Shown here piece after piece: positions 30,278-40,104 of a stretch of 64,000 bases of DNA; the stretch's first letter is position 1; each line of letters begins with the position of its first letter. Origin of the DNA: Proteus faecis (GTDB taxonomy: Bacteria > Pseudomonadota > Gammaproteobacteria > Enterobacterales > Enterobacteriaceae); assembly GCF_003144395.1 (NCBI RefSeq), contig NZ_PENZ01000010.1, forward strand, positions 23,714 through 87,713. The letters run 5' to 3'. The position numbers and the translations under genes are program-made. Under the pieces are notes generated by a model. That model ran no database searches. It saw nothing but the letters and a program-made list of their open reading frames with translations, and was not told the origin of the DNA.

Positions 30278-31090
30278 CTAATTTCCTCGTCCTAATAGGT
30301 CGTCCTGATAATCTCCCGCAGGAAAACGGAAAGGTACAGGGCCATCAGCGATCCCATCTAAAAACTGTCTTACTTGTCTATTTGGATTATCCTGTAATTC
30401 TTGAGCACTACCTTGAGCAATAACTTTCTGTTCCGCAACAATATAGGCGTAATCTGCGATACTTAACACTTCGGGTACATCATGGGAAACCACAACACAA
30501 GTCACACCCAGCGCATGATTTAACTCATCAATTAACTTAACAAGCACACCCATTGTGATAGGATCTTGCCCAACAAAAGGCTCATCAAACATAATCAGTT
30601 CAGGATCAAGTGCAATAGCCCTTGCTAATGCGGCTCTTCTCGCCATACCACCTGATAATTCAGAAGGCATTAAGCTTGCCGCACCACGTAACCCGACGGC
30701 TTCAAGTTTCATCATCACCGTTGTACGGATCAAGGCTTCAGGTAAATTTGTATGTTCTCTGAGTGGGAATGCTACATTTTCAAACACATTCATGTCTGTG
30801 AACAGTGCACCTGACTGAAAAAGCATACTCATTTTCTTTCTTGCCTGATACAACGCAGAACGTGATAGCGCAGGAATATTGTCGCCATCGAACCAAATTT
30901 CACCACTATCTGGAAGGATTTGTCCTCCCATTAGGCGTAACAAGGTTGTTTTACCAATCCCTGAAGGGCCCATAATCGCAGTCACTTTTCCCCTCGGTAC
31001 AACAAGATTGATCTCGGAGAAGATCTTTCTGCTACCGCGAGTGAAGTTCATATTGCGCACTTCAATTAGATTGTCAGATTGTGCGTTCAT
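30278..31090 (-). CDS. mlaF: Mla ABC transporter ATPase MlaF
   Basis: The ATPase of the phospholipid transporter. Walker A GPSGIGKTT at residues 41-49, signature ELSGGMARRAAL, Walker B IMFDEPF and the switch His in VVVSHD are all present. The 270-residue protein is the first gene of mlaFEDCB. yrbG diverges upstream. Confidence 0.97.
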   Translation of the reverse strand: MNAQSDNLIEVRNMNFTRGSRKIFSEINLVVPRGKVTAIMGPSGIGKTTLLRLMGGQILPDSGEIWFDGDNIPALSRSALYQARKKMSMLFQSGALFTDMNVFENVAFPLREHTNLPEALIRTTVMMKLEAVGLRGAASLMPSELSGGMARRAALARAIALDPELIMFDEPFVGQDPITMGVLVKLIDELNHALGVTCVVVSHDVPEVLSIADYAYIVAEQKVIAQGSAQELQDNPNRQVRQFLDGIADGPVPFRFPAGDYQDDLLGRGN

Positions 31091-31329
31091 GAATAAAACA
31101 TCCTCAAGCCTGTCTGCATAAACGAATTTTTACGCTATTTTGGCAGGTCATTCGCTATGTTACAAAGAAATCACCACTATTTAGCAATTTATTGCACGGT
31201 TAATTTTACTTTTCGTGCTTGGCTAGTCAAAATATGGTTAATTAGCAAAACCTTTTGACAATATGTTTTTTTATCAGCCCTGTCTTATTGGTTTTTTCTT
31301 TATTCGCTCATTGTTGGAAAACTGATGGC

Positions 31330-32310
31330 ATGTTGATTACTTTGTCTCTTTTAATTCTTGGGTTGATGTTACTCGTTTATGCATCAGACCGATTAGTTTA
31401 TGGTGCGAGTGTTTTTGCGCAATCGTTAAAAATCCCCCCCGCTGTTATCGGTATCTTAATTGTAGGTACAGGTACCTCACTACCTGAGCTTTTTATTTCA
31501 ACTGATGCCGCAGTTCATAATTTACCTGATATCGCTATCGGGACAGCGATTGGCTCTACTCTCACCAACCTTCTCCTCATTGCGGGTATTGGCGCGATGA
31601 TTTACCCCATGAACATTCAATCCGCAGTGCTAAAAAAAGAGCTTCCATTGATGATTGTAGTCATCATGCTCGTTGGCATTATCGTTTCTAGCGGAGAACT
31701 AGGGCTTAGAGAAGGCACACTGCTCTTTTTTATTGGTTTTGCATCCATTTTTCTGATGATAAAAACGATGCATAAAACACTAACACAAGAGCGCCACGTA
31801 TTACCTTTAGAAACCTTAACGCGCTTTGAATTACAGACAAATCCCCGTAATTCTGTTGCTCTTTTTTGGGTTGTTATCGCGTTACTGATTATTCCAGTTG
31901 CAACTCAAATGATATTAGATAATGTCTTTATTCTAATGCAACAGTATCATCTCAGTGGTTTTTTTGTTGGTTTAACCTTGCTATCCATTGGTACAAGTTT
32001 ACCTGAATTAGCAACGACCATCGTGGCTGCACTCAGACGTGAAAATGAATTAGCCTTAGGGAATATTATAGGTGCTAATATTTTCAACCTGACATTTGTT
32101 TTAGGAATGCCAGCATTACTTTCACCAAGCACATTTAATATCAACACTTTTTATTTTAGTTTTGCTGTACTTGGTGTGGCCAGTTTACTGTTTTCTCTCT
32201 TTTCATTAGGGCGAAAGCAACGCCTCAACCGAGGAAAAGGGATATTCTTATTAGTTTGCTTTATTATTTATATTACGGTGTTGTGCGTCGCACATTCTCT
32301 CTTAACCTAA
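31330..32310 (+). CDS. yrbG: Calcium/sodium antiporter family protein YrbG
   Basis: An inner-membrane cation/Ca2+ exchanger family protein. Two inverted repeats carry the alpha-repeat motifs VGTGTSLPELFIS and LSIGTSLPELATTIV with GNIIGANIFNLTFVLG. The start at 31330 (MLITLSLLILG) gives 326 residues, aligning with E. coli YrbG (325). The longer ORF starts with TTG at 31255, within a TTGACA that may instead be a -35 hexamer. It precedes kdsD by 18 bases in the conserved yrb/kds/lpt cluster. Confidence 0.93.
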   Translation: MLITLSLLILGLMLLVYASDRLVYGASVFAQSLKIPPAVIGILIVGTGTSLPELFISTDAAVHNLPDIAIGTAIGSTLTNLLLIAGIGAMIYPMNIQSAVLKKELPLMIVVIMLVGIIVSSGELGLREGTLLFFIGFASIFLMIKTMHKTLTQERHVLPLETLTRFELQTNPRNSVALFWVVIALLIIPVATQMILDNVFILMQQYHLSGFFVGLTLLSIGTSLPELATTIVAALRRENELALGNIIGANIFNLTFVLGMPALLSPSTFNINTFYFSFAVLGVASLLFSLFSLGRKQRLNRGKGIFLLVCFIIYITVLCVAHSLLT

Positions 32311-32328
32311 AATAAATGGTACAAAAAA

Positions 32329-33303
32329 ATGACCGAGTTTGATTTTCAGCAAGCAGGAAAAAAAGTTCTTCATATTGAACGTGATGGATTAGCTGAACTA
32401 GAACAATACATCAATGATGATTTCACTCTTGCCTGTGAAAAAATTTTTCACTGCCAAGGTCGAGTTATTGTCATGGGAATGGGTAAATCTGGTCATATTG
32501 GACATAAGATTGCCGCTACATTCGCCAGCACAGGCACACCTTCTTTCTTTGTTCATCCTGGTGAAGCAAGCCATGGCGACTTAGGTATGGTGACAGAAAA
32601 AGATATCGTTCTAGCGATTTCAAACTCCGGTGAAGCCAGTGAGATCCTCGCACTTATTCCGGTACTGAAACGGAAACAGATAACACTGATTTGTATGACA
32701 CGCACACCTCAAAGTACAATGGGGAAAGCGTCTGATATTCATCTTTGTATCAAAGTACCTAAAGAAGCGTGTCCTTTAGGTCTTGCACCAACAACCAGTA
32801 CAACAGCAACCTTGGTCATGGGGGATGCACTGGCGATCGCTCTTTTACGTGCTCGTGGTTTCACCGCTGAAGATTTTGCGCTTTCTCATCCCGGTGGTGC
32901 ATTAGGCCGTAAATTACTCCTTCATGTCAGTGATTTAATGAATAAAGAGGAAGATATTCCTCGTGTCACTAAAGATGCCACTTTACGTGAAGCACTTGTC
33001 GAGATAACCCGTAAAAAATTAGGTATGACCGTTATTTGCGATGATAGTATGCAGATCAACGGTATCTTTACTGACGGTGATTTACGGAGAATATTTGATT
33101 TAGGAATAGATCTGAACAATGCCAAAATCTCAGATGTTATGACAAGAGGCGGTATTCGTATTCGCCCAGATTGTTTGGCAGTTGAAGCACTGAATTTAAT
33201 GCAAGCAAAACATATCACCTCACTATTAGTAACAGAACAAGATAGTGATATCCTGTTAGGTGTTTTACATATGCATGATTTATTACAAGCGGGTGTTGTA
33301 TAA
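32329..33303 (+). CDS. kdsD: D-arabinose 5-phosphate isomerase
   Basis: Converts ribulose 5-phosphate to arabinose 5-phosphate, the first step of Kdo synthesis for LPS. The 324-residue protein has a SIS sugar-isomerase domain (VMGMGKSGHIGHKIAATFASTG, AISNSGEASEI) and two C-terminal CBS motifs (about 205-320) including GIFTDGDLRR. It is followed after 27 bases by kdsC. Confidence 0.97.
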   Translation: MTEFDFQQAGKKVLHIERDGLAELEQYINDDFTLACEKIFHCQGRVIVMGMGKSGHIGHKIAATFASTGTPSFFVHPGEASHGDLGMVTEKDIVLAISNSGEASEILALIPVLKRKQITLICMTRTPQSTMGKASDIHLCIKVPKEACPLGLAPTTSTTATLVMGDALAIALLRARGFTAEDFALSHPGGALGRKLLLHVSDLMNKEEDIPRVTKDATLREALVEITRKKLGMTVICDDSMQINGIFTDGDLRRIFDLGIDLNNAKISDVMTRGGIRIRPDCLAVEALNLMQAKHITSLLVTEQDSDILLGVLHMHDLLQAGVV

Positions 33304-33330
33304 GATATTCATAACGTTCGAAGGATAAAA

Positions 33331-33888
33331 ATGAATACAATGATAGAAACTTGTTATGGTGCAGTCAGTAAGCAAATCATCCAAAAAGCAGAAAAAATCC
33401 AATTGCTGATTTGTGATGTTGATGGTGTGATGTCTGACGGACTCATTTACATGGGTAATAATGGCGAAGAATTAAAAGCCTTTAATGTCCGTGATGGATA
33501 TGGCATCCGTTGTTTGCTTACATCAGGCATTGAGGTTGCTATCATTACAGGTCGTCAGTCTAAACTGTTAGAAGATCGCGCTAAAACCCTTGGCATTACA
33601 TATCTTTACCAAGGTCAGCATAATAAGCTTTTGGCGTATCAACAACTGTTAGATACACTAAACCTTAAACCTGAACAAACAGCCTATATTGGTGACGACC
33701 TGATTGATTTACCAGTAATGGAAAAAGTGGGACTTTCTGTCGCCGTAGCTGATGCTCATCCATTACTTACACCTCGTGCTAATTATGTAACTCGCATTGC
33801 GGGTGGTCGTGGTGCAGTACGAGAATTGTGTGATTTAATCCTTTTAGCGCAAGGTCGGCTTGAAGACGCTAAAGGTCTTTCGATTTAA
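33331..33888 (+). CDS. kdsC: 3-deoxy-D-manno-octulosonate 8-phosphate phosphatase
   Basis: A HAD-type phosphatase that makes Kdo from Kdo 8-phosphate. The nucleophile motif is CDVDGVMSDG near residue 29, followed by the motif II threonine (IITGRQSK) and the motif III/IV IGDDLIDLPVM. The 185 residues fit the family. It lies between kdsD and lptC. Confidence 0.97.
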   Translation: MNTMIETCYGAVSKQIIQKAEKIQLLICDVDGVMSDGLIYMGNNGEELKAFNVRDGYGIRCLLTSGIEVAIITGRQSKLLEDRAKTLGITYLYQGQHNKLLAYQQLLDTLNLKPEQTAYIGDDLIDLPVMEKVGLSVAVADAHPLLTPRANYVTRIAGGRGAVRELCDLILLAQGRLEDAKGLSI

Positions 33889-33904
33889 CGTATAACGATA
33901 CAGA

Positions 33905-34483
33905 ATGAATAAATTAAAATCCTGGTTTACCTTAATTCTTGCCATTATCGCCCTTGGGCTGATTGGCTGGAACTACACTAATAACACTGAATTCGGTGAT
34001 GGTGCGATTGTTGAAGATGGTCAGCCAACTTATCAATCCAAATCATCGATATCTTTTGTTTACGAGCCAACGGGTATACTCGGATATAAACTTGTTGCTG
34101 ATGATGTCAAAAATTATGCTCAGCAAAAGTTTACGTGGTTTACTAACCCTGTCTTAACCACCTATTCACCGACAGGGGATGCTACATGGACAGTACGCGC
34201 AAATAAAGCCAAGCTAACAAACAGTAAAATGCTCTATCTTTATGGCGATGTTCAAATTGATAGCTTAACGGATGACTCTCAACTACAGAGAATAAGCACA
34301 GACAATGCTATTGCAAATTTGGACACACAGGATGTTTCCTCTGATGATGAAGTGACTATTATCGGCGTCGGACTGAAATCAGTCGGCTTAAAAATGCGAG
34401 GCAATCTGCGCGAAAAACGTGCAGAGCTGATTGAAAAGGTAAACACCTATTATGAGATCCCTAATGAATCAAAAAATCCGTAA
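33905..34483 (+). CDS. lptC: LPS export ABC transporter periplasmic protein LptC
   Basis: An inner-membrane bitopic protein that receives LPS from LptBFG and passes it to LptA. It has an N-terminal helix (about residues 7-24) and a periplasmic jellyroll (YEPTGILGYKLVADDVKNYA and TWTVRANKAKLTN). At 192 residues it has the usual length. Its 3' end overlaps the lptA start by 32 bases. Confidence 0.96.
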   Translation: MNKLKSWFTLILAIIALGLIGWNYTNNTEFGDGAIVEDGQPTYQSKSSISFVYEPTGILGYKLVADDVKNYAQQKFTWFTNPVLTTYSPTGDATWTVRANKAKLTNSKMLYLYGDVQIDSLTDDSQLQRISTDNAIANLDTQDVSSDDEVTIIGVGLKSVGLKMRGNLREKRAELIEKVNTYYEIPNESKNP

Positions 34484-34997
34484 TACACTGATTATCGGTA
34501 CACTTTTAGCGATAAGCGTACCTGCGATGGCGCTTAAAGATGACACACAACAACCTATTGTTGTTAACTCTGAAAAACAGTCGCTTGATCTAGAAAAGAA
34601 TGTGACAACATTTACACAAAATGTTGTGATAAAACAAGGTTCTATTGATATTCGTGCAGACAAAGTCGTTGTCACACGTCCTGGCGGAGACTCCAAAAAA
34701 ATCGTTATAGAAGCATTTGGTAACCCTGTGACTTTTTATCAGTTACAAGATGATGGCAAACCAATCAAAGGTCGTGGTGACAAAATGACCTATGAAATGG
34801 ATAAAGAGTTAATAACCTTAACGGGTAAAGCCTATCTTGAACAATTAGACAGTAATATCACCGGTGATAAGATCACTTATCTCGTCCCAACTCAGCAAAT
34901 GGAAGCCTTTAGCGGTAAAGGTAAACAAGTGACAACTGTTTTACTGCCTTCCCAGTTGCAAGAGAAAGGCCCTGGTGTTAACAACAAAGGTAAGTAA
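34452..34997 (+). CDS. lptA: LPS transport periplasmic bridge protein LptA
   Basis: The periplasmic jellyroll protein that forms the LPS bridge across the periplasm. A signal peptide ends at AISVPAMA, near residue 27; the mature part has RADKVVVTRPGG, TGKAYLEQLDSNITGDKITYLV and VTTVLLPSQLQ. The chosen ATG at 34452 gives 181 residues; ATG at 34464 is equally possible. It overlaps lptC and is 6 bases before lptB. Confidence 0.96.
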   Translation: MRSLMNQKIRNTLIIGTLLAISVPAMALKDDTQQPIVVNSEKQSLDLEKNVTTFTQNVVIKQGSIDIRADKVVVTRPGGDSKKIVIEAFGNPVTFYQLQDDGKPIKGRGDKMTYEMDKELITLTGKAYLEQLDSNITGDKITYLVPTQQMEAFSGKGKQVTTVLLPSQLQEKGPGVNNKGK

Positions 34998-35003
34998 CAC
35001 TTT

Positions 35004-35729
35004 ATGGCGCTGTTAAAAGCTGAAAATTTAGCGAAAGCATACAAAGGGCGCACCGTTGTCGGTGATGTCAGCCTGAACGTTAATTCAGGTGAGATTGTCG
35101 GTTTGCTTGGACCAAATGGTGCAGGTAAAACAACCACATTCTATATGGTTGTTGGCATTGTCGCTCGCGATGCAGGTAGTATTACCATTGATGATGAAGA
35201 CATTACGCTGTTACCGTTACATGAACGAGCACGTAAAGGCATTGGCTATCTTCCTCAAGAGGCGTCTATTTTTAGACGCTTAAGCGTTTATGACAACATT
35301 ATGGGGATCTTAGAAATCCGCCATGACTTAACGCCTGAAGAACGAAAAGATCGCGCAGAAGAACTGCTAGAAGAGTTTAATGTCAGCCACTTACGTAACA
35401 GTTTAGGGCAATCATTATCAGGGGGGGAACGCCGCCGTGTTGAAATCGCACGAGCATTGGCAGCAAATCCTAAATTCATTTTATTAGATGAACCTTTTGC
35501 GGGTGTTGACCCTATTTCGGTGTTAGATATTAAAAAAATTATCCAGCATCTCCGTGATTATGGATTAGGTGTACTGATTACTGACCATAACGTTCGTGAA
35601 ACATTAGATGTATGTGAGCGTGCTTATATCGTCAGCCAAGGTCATCTTATCGCTCATGGTTCACCAGAAGAAATTCTTGAAAATGAGCAAGTTAAACGTG
35701 TTTACTTAGGTGAAGGCTTCCGCCTGTAA
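35004..35729 (+). CDS. lptB: LPS export ABC transporter ATPase LptB
   Basis: The ATPase powering LPS extraction from the inner membrane with LptFG. Walker [10 protein letters not shown] is at residues 36-44; Q-loop YLPQEASIF, signature [15 protein letters not shown], Walker [14 protein letters not shown] and switch His (LITDHNVRE) are intact. At 241 residues it is identical in size to E. coli LptB. Confidence 0.98.
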   Translation: MALLKAENLAKAYKGRTVVGDVSLNVNSGEIVGLLGPNGAGKTTTFYMVVGIVARDAGSITIDDEDITLLPLHERARKGIGYLPQEASIFRRLSVYDNIMGILEIRHDLTPEERKDRAEELLEEFNVSHLRNSLGQSLSGGERRRVEIARALAANPKFILLDEPFAGVDPISVLDIKKIIQHLRDYGLGVLITDHNVRETLDVCERAYIVSQGHLIAHGSPEEILENEQVKRVYLGEGFRL

Positions 35730-35788
35730 TCTTTGATTCACTTTTACTCTGTCATGGATGACAACAGCAAAGGACTCATCGCATTATT

Positions 35789-37270
35789 ATGAAACAAAGT
35801 TTGCAACTTCGTCTTAGTCAGCAACTGGCAATGACGCCACAGCTACAACAGGCTATTCGTTTGTTGCAACTTTCGACGCTTGAATTACAACAAGAAATTC
35901 AACAAGCGCTTGAATCTAATCCACTTCTAGAACAAGACGACGATCAACAAGATCCCGTTTTAGATGATACCTCTCATACAAAAGATCAGTCAGACTCAAC
36001 AACAGAAACAACAACTGAAAACGACGTTGAAGAGTTCGATACACTGGATGCTTTAGAACAAAAAGAGATGCCTGATGATCTCCCTTTAGATACACAATGG
36101 GAAGAGATCTACACAGCAGGCACACCTTCTGGCACCAGTAATGACTATACTGATGATGAACTGCCACTGTATCAAGGTGAAACTACAGCCTCATTACAAG
36201 ATTACCTAACATGGCAGGCGGATCTCACTCCATTTTCGGAAACAGACAGAGCCATTGCGATAAGTATTATCGATGCTATTGATGAAACAGGATATTTAAC
36301 TGTCACAACAGATGACATCCTTACTGGAATGGGCGATGATGAATTAGAGCTAGATGAAGTCGAAGCCGTATTAAAACGTATTCAACGCTTTGATCCTATT
36401 GGTGTTGCTGCACGTGATTTAAAAGAGTGTCTTTTGATTCAGCTATCCGCTTTTTCAACAGAAACACCCTATCTTAAAGAAACGCAGTTAGTCATTAGCC
36501 AATATTTAGAATTGCTAGGTAACCGTGATTTTCGTCAATTGATGCGTCAAACGAAGTTACGAGAAGAGACACTAAAATCTGTTATTGAGATGATCCAGTC
36601 TCTTGATCCTAAGCCCGGATTAAGTATTGATACAGGCGAGTCAGAGTATGTTATTCCAGATATACTAGTAAAAAAATCAGGTGAACGCTGGCAAGTTGAG
36701 TTAAATACAGATAGCATTCCTCGCCTACGAATAAATGAGACTTATGCAGCATTGGGTCAATCGGCTCAAAATGAAAGCGATGGAAAATTTATTCGTGACA
36801 ATTTACAAGAAGCTAAATGGCTGATAAAAAGTTTAGAAAGCCGAAATGAGACATTATTAAAAGTCGCTCATTGCATTGTTGACACACAGCAGGCATTTTT
36901 CGAATTCGGTGAAGAGCATATGAAGCCTCTTGTGTTAGCTGATATTGCTGAACAGGTTGAAATGCACGAATCCACCATTTCTCGAGTGACAACGCAGAAA
37001 TTTTTGCATTGCCCGAGAGGAATTTTCGAATTGAAGTATTTTTTCTCTAGCCATGTGAACACTGATAGCGGAGGTGAAGCCTCTTCAACAGCAATCAGGG
37101 CTTTAGTGAAGAAACTAATCGCAGCAGAAAATCCAGCGAAACCACTTAGTGATAGTAAACTGGCCGATATGCTCGCAGAACTTGGCATACAAGTTGCTCG
37201 ACGTACTGTTGCGAAGTATAGAGAGTCATTATCCATCCCGCCTTCAAATCAACGTAAAGAGTTGGTTTGA
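35789..37270 (+). CDS. rpoN: RNA polymerase sigma-54 factor
   Basis: The alternative sigma factor for nitrogen and other enhancer-dependent promoters. Region I is glutamine-rich ([20 protein letters not shown]), region II is acidic (about 50-130), and region III has the core-binding and HTH parts with the RpoN box [10 protein letters not shown] at residues 470-479. The 493 residues include a slightly longer acidic region than E. coli (477). It is followed by hpf, whose nearest upstream ORF extension overlaps its stop. Confidence 0.97.
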   Translation: MKQSLQLRLSQQLAMTPQLQQAIRLLQLSTLELQQEIQQALESNPLLEQDDDQQDPVLDDTSHTKDQSDSTTETTTENDVEEFDTLDALEQKEMPDDLPLDTQWEEIYTAGTPSGTSNDYTDDELPLYQGETTASLQDYLTWQADLTPFSETDRAIAISIIDAIDETGYLTVTTDDILTGMGDDELELDEVEAVLKRIQRFDPIGVAARDLKECLLIQLSAFSTETPYLKETQLVISQYLELLGNRDFRQLMRQTKLREETLKSVIEMIQSLDPKPGLSIDTGESEYVIPDILVKKSGERWQVELNTDSIPRLRINETYAALGQSAQNESDGKFIRDNLQEAKWLIKSLESRNETLLKVAHCIVDTQQAFFEFGEEHMKPLVLADIAEQVEMHESTISRVTTQKFLHCPRGIFELKYFFSSHVNTDSGGEASSTAIRALVKKLIAAENPAKPLSDSKLADMLAELGIQVARRTVAKYRESLSIPPSNQRKELV

Positions 37271-37293
37271 GCATAATTGAGAAGGAAGACACT

Positions 37294-37581
37294 ATGGAAC
37301 TTCAAATCACTGGTCATAATATTGAATTAACCGATGCTCTGCGTGATACCGTCAAAGCAAAAAGCGCGAAATTACCTCAGTTCTTTGACAAAATTAATAA
37401 CGTTCAGGTTATCCTGAAAGTCGAGAAAGTTAATAAAATCGCGGAAGCGACCATTCAAGTTAATGGCGGTGAATTACATGCCTCTGCAGAAGCAGAAGAT
37501 ATGTACGCAGCAATTGATGGATTAATGGATAAACTGGCTCGTCAATTAACCAAACACAAAGATAAACTGAGACAACATTAA
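37294..37581 (+). CDS. hpf: Ribosome hibernation promoting factor
   Basis: A small protein that helps dimerise and silence ribosomes in stationary phase. The 95-residue form from 37294 (MELQITGHNIELTDAL) matches E. coli HPF, with NGGELHASAEAEDMYAAIDGLMDKLARQL. GAAGGAAG precedes this start; the longer ORF from 37267 that overlaps rpoN was rejected. Confidence 0.96.
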   Translation: MELQITGHNIELTDALRDTVKAKSAKLPQFFDKINNVQVILKVEKVNKIAEATIQVNGGELHASAEAEDMYAAIDGLMDKLARQLTKHKDKLRQH

Positions 37582-37677
37582 TTCATTTCCCATTGTAAAA
37601 TGGGGATACAATCGGCGAAGTTACTGCGTTGTTTATGACTCGGTTTAAACCAACGCCTAATCAATATCAGTAACGAA

Positions 37678-37708
37678 AAACCAGATGTCACTTTGTGGCA
37701 TCTGGTTT
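37678..37708 (+). terminator. Hairpin between hpf and ptsN
   Basis: AAACCAGATG and CATCTGGTTT pair perfectly, extended by CAC/GTG around a TTT loop. Only three T residues follow, so it may be a leaky terminator or an RNA processing/stability element inside the rpoN operon. Confidence 0.55.
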
Positions 37709-37730
37709 GCTGGTCTAAGTGAATAAGACA

Positions 37731-38198
37731 ATGAACAACGATACAAAGATGAATATTAGCGACGTACTTTCTCTGGCATGTACGCATAATAATGTACATT
37801 GCACGAGTAAAAAGCGCGCGTTAGAAATTATCAGTGAAAATGCGGCAAAAGCACTTAATTTACCCGAAACACTGATATTTGAGGCCTTACTGACGCGTGA
37901 AAAAGTCGGTACAACAGGAATTGGGGGTGGTTTAGCAATCCCTCATGGACGTATTGAAAGTGATGAAACAGAAAAAGTAGTTGGCGTGTTTCTTCACCTA
38001 AGCGAACCTATTGCCTTCGACGCTATTGATAATCAACCTGTCGACTTGTTGTTCGCATTACTCGTTCCTGCGACACAATGCAAGGAACATTTACACACAC
38101 TGTCTTTAATTGCAAAACAGTTGGCAGACAAAAACTTATGTCGCCGACTACGCTCCGCACAAAGTGATGAAGAGCTTTATCAGATTATCACAGAATAA
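37731..38198 (+). CDS. ptsN: Nitrogen regulatory PTS enzyme IIA
   Basis: The phosphoacceptor of the nitrogen PTS (PtsP-NPr-PtsN), which regulates potassium transport and other systems. The active-site His72 lies in GGGLAIPHGRIE. The start at 37731 (MNNDTKMNISDV) fits the E. coli N-terminus; the longer ORF uses GTG at 37719. The Shine-Dalgarno is weak for both. It has 155 residues and lies in the conserved rpoN-hpf-ptsN-rapZ-npr cluster. Confidence 0.95.
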   Translation: MNNDTKMNISDVLSLACTHNNVHCTSKKRALEIISENAAKALNLPETLIFEALLTREKVGTTGIGGGLAIPHGRIESDETEKVVGVFLHLSEPIAFDAIDNQPVDLLFALLVPATQCKEHLHTLSLIAKQLADKNLCRRLRSAQSDEELYQIITE

Positions 38199-38277
38199 CC
38201 CCTACGGGTTTAATGGGACGCGAATAGCATACAGTGGAATGATATTCATCACTGGGAATTTATAGGGGAGCTACCTC

Positions 38278-39132
38278 ATGGTGCTGATGATAGTCAGCGG
38301 ACGCTCTGGTTCAGGTAAGTCAGTCGCTTTGCGTGCGCTTGAAGACATGGGATTTTATTGTGTTGATAACTTACCTGTTGATCTTTTACCGGAGCTCGCA
38401 AAAACACTGGCTGAACGTGATGCTTCTGCTGCCGCAGTCAGTATTGATGTCCGAAATATGCCTGAGTCGCCGGAGATCTTCGAAAAAGCGCTAGAAAGTT
38501 TACCCGCTGAATATTCTCCACAACTCTTATTTTTAGACGCAGATAGAAATACTTTAATTCGTCGTTATAGTGATACTCGACGTCTTCACCCACTTTCGAC
38601 CAAAAATCTTTCGCTAGAAATGGCAATTGATACCGAAAGTGATCTGCTTGAGCCATTACGATCACGCGCTGATCTCATCATTGACACCTCAGAAATGTCA
38701 GTTCATGAGCTTGCAGAAATGCTACGGACTCGCTTATTAGGCAAGCGTGAACGTGAGTTAACGATGGTTTTTGAATCATTTGGCTTTAAGCATGGTATTC
38801 CTATTGATGCGGATTATGTTTTTGATGTGCGATTCTTACCCAATCCACATTGGGATCCAAAACTGCGTCCAATGACAGGTCTTGATCGCCCTGTCGCGGC
38901 ATTTTTAGATAGACACACCGAAGTTCATAACTTTATTTATCAAACTAGAAGCTACCTTGAACTTTGGTTGCCGATGTTAGAAACCAATAACCGTAGTTAT
39001 TTGACGGTTGCAATTGGTTGTACGGGGGGGAAACACCGTTCAGTTTATGTTGCTGAGCAACTCGCCGATTATTTCCGCTCTAGAGGGAAAAACGTACAAT
39101 CACGTCACAGAACTCTAGAAAAACGCAAATGA
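38278..39132 (+). CDS. rapZ: RNase adapter protein RapZ
   Basis: An RNA-binding adaptor that directs RNase E to the sRNA GlmZ and so controls GlmS and amino-sugar supply. Walker A GRSGSGKS is at residues 8-15; the C-terminal domain has [18 protein letters not shown] and [16 protein letters not shown]. The 284-residue length equals E. coli RapZ. It overlaps npr by 4 bases (ATGA). Confidence 0.97.
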   Translation: MVLMIVSGRSGSGKSVALRALEDMGFYCVDNLPVDLLPELAKTLAERDASAAAVSIDVRNMPESPEIFEKALESLPAEYSPQLLFLDADRNTLIRRYSDTRRLHPLSTKNLSLEMAIDTESDLLEPLRSRADLIIDTSEMSVHELAEMLRTRLLGKRERELTMVFESFGFKHGIPIDADYVFDVRFLPNPHWDPKLRPMTGLDRPVAAFLDRHTEVHNFIYQTRSYLELWLPMLETNNRSYLTVAIGCTGGKHRSVYVAEQLADYFRSRGKNVQSRHRTLEKRK

Positions 39133-39401
39133 CCCAATATCGACAAGTTGCGATTAAAAATCGACTCGGTATGCATGCAAGGCCTGCAATGAAATTATTT
39201 GATTTAGTCAAAACATTTCAATCAACCGTCATTTTACGTAACAACGAAGGGGTTGAAGCACAAGCGGATAGTGTGATTGCTATGCTGATGTTAGATTCAG
39301 AGCAAGGCAGTCAAATTGATATAGAAGTTACTGGTAGTGATGAAAATGAAGCTATTGATGCTATTATCGCATTATTTGAATCGGGGTTTGATGAAGAATA
39401 A
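39129..39401 (+). CDS. npr: Nitrogen PTS phosphocarrier NPr
   Basis: The HPr-like carrier of the nitrogen PTS. The phosphorylated residue is His16 ([15 protein letters not shown]). It has the family's 90 residues and the typical [16 protein letters not shown] segment. Its start overlaps the end of rapZ, and a strong terminator follows. Confidence 0.97.
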   Translation: MTQYRQVAIKNRLGMHARPAMKLFDLVKTFQSTVILRNNEGVEAQADSVIAMLMLDSEQGSQIDIEVTGSDENEAIDAIIALFESGFDEE

Positions 39402-39445
39402 TCGTAATAGAAAACAATAGATTAGCATTTCTTAACTAAATAACC

Positions 39446-39480
39446 AGAAAGAGACTGTGATCACTGTCTCTTTCTTTTTT
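39446..39480 (+). terminator. Terminator after npr
   Basis: AGAAAGAGAC and GTCTCTTTCT pair perfectly; the loop itself contains GTGATCAC, a further 4-bp palindrome. It ends in TTTTTT. Confidence 0.9.
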
Positions 39481-39514
39481 ATACAGAACCGCCTATTATC
39501 TCTTATATGAGTTT

Positions 39515-39549
39515 AACAACACCCCCACCTCACCCGTGGGGGTGTTGTT
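39515..39549. repeat. Perfect 14-bp inverted repeat in front of rnk
   Basis: AACAACACCCCCAC (39515-39528) and GTGGGGGTGTTGTT (39536-39549) are separated by 7 bases. It lies 27 bases before the rnk ATG. A G/C-rich stem with little T-run may be a second terminator or an element within the rnk leader. Confidence 0.7.
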
Positions 39550-39576
39550 TTGCATTGGAATAAATTGGAGTATGGT

Positions 39577-39987
39577 ATGACAAAGCCAACAATTATCATC
39601 AACGAACTTGATGCAGAACGTTTAGATTCATTACTTGAACAACCGGCATTTGCAGATAGCCCGATTGCTGAAGCATTGAATGAAGAATTAGATCGTGCTG
39701 ACATTGTTACACCAGCTGATATCCCTGCTAATATTGTCACAATGAACAGCACAGTCCGTTTTATGGACTTAAAAAATAATGAAGAACGTACTCGTACTTT
39801 AGTGTATCCCGCTTCATTAAAAGACAGCGCCACTGAACTTTCAGTCATGGCACCCATGGGGGCTGCTCTACTGGGTTTAGCGATTGATGATGAGATCAGT
39901 TGGAAGCTGCCAAATGGCCTTGAAACCAAGGTTAAAGTATTAGAAATTCTATACCAACCTGAAGCTGCAGGTGAATTACACCGTTAA
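39577..39987 (+). CDS. rnk: Nucleoside diphosphate kinase regulator Rnk
   Basis: A GreA/GreB-like RNA polymerase secondary-channel protein. The 136-residue product starts [17 protein letters not shown], with a short N-terminal coiled coil and a C-terminal FKBP-like domain ([23 protein letters not shown], ending [11 protein letters not shown]). The start at 39577 has GGAG 6 bases upstream; the longer ORF start was rejected. In E. coli rnk lies elsewhere on the chromosome, so its place after npr is a rearrangement relative to that order. Confidence 0.93.
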   Translation: MTKPTIIINELDAERLDSLLEQPAFADSPIAEALNEELDRADIVTPADIPANIVTMNSTVRFMDLKNNEERTRTLVYPASLKDSATELSVMAPMGAALLGLAIDDEISWKLPNGLETKVKVLEILYQPEAAGELHR

Positions 39988-40053
39988 GCAGAGCTGAAGG
40001 TTCGCGTCTTATTTTTATCTTCTCAAATTGAAAAGCACACGGGTAAACGCGAT

Positions 40054-40078
40054 ATCTCAGCCCATTGCGGGCTGAGAT
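40054..40078. terminator. Hairpin between convergent rnk and pmbA
   Basis: ATCTCAGCCC and GGGCTGAGAT pair perfectly over 10 bp with a 5-base loop. No T-run on either strand, so intrinsic termination would be inefficient. Confidence 0.5.
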
Positions 40079-40104
40079 TAAAGGTTGCAATAAGTATCTA
40101 AAAT

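Noticed and set aside
31255..31329. TTG-initiated extension of yrbG
   Set aside because: The start lies in TTGACA, which looks like promoter sequence, and the E. coli protein aligns from Met at 31330.
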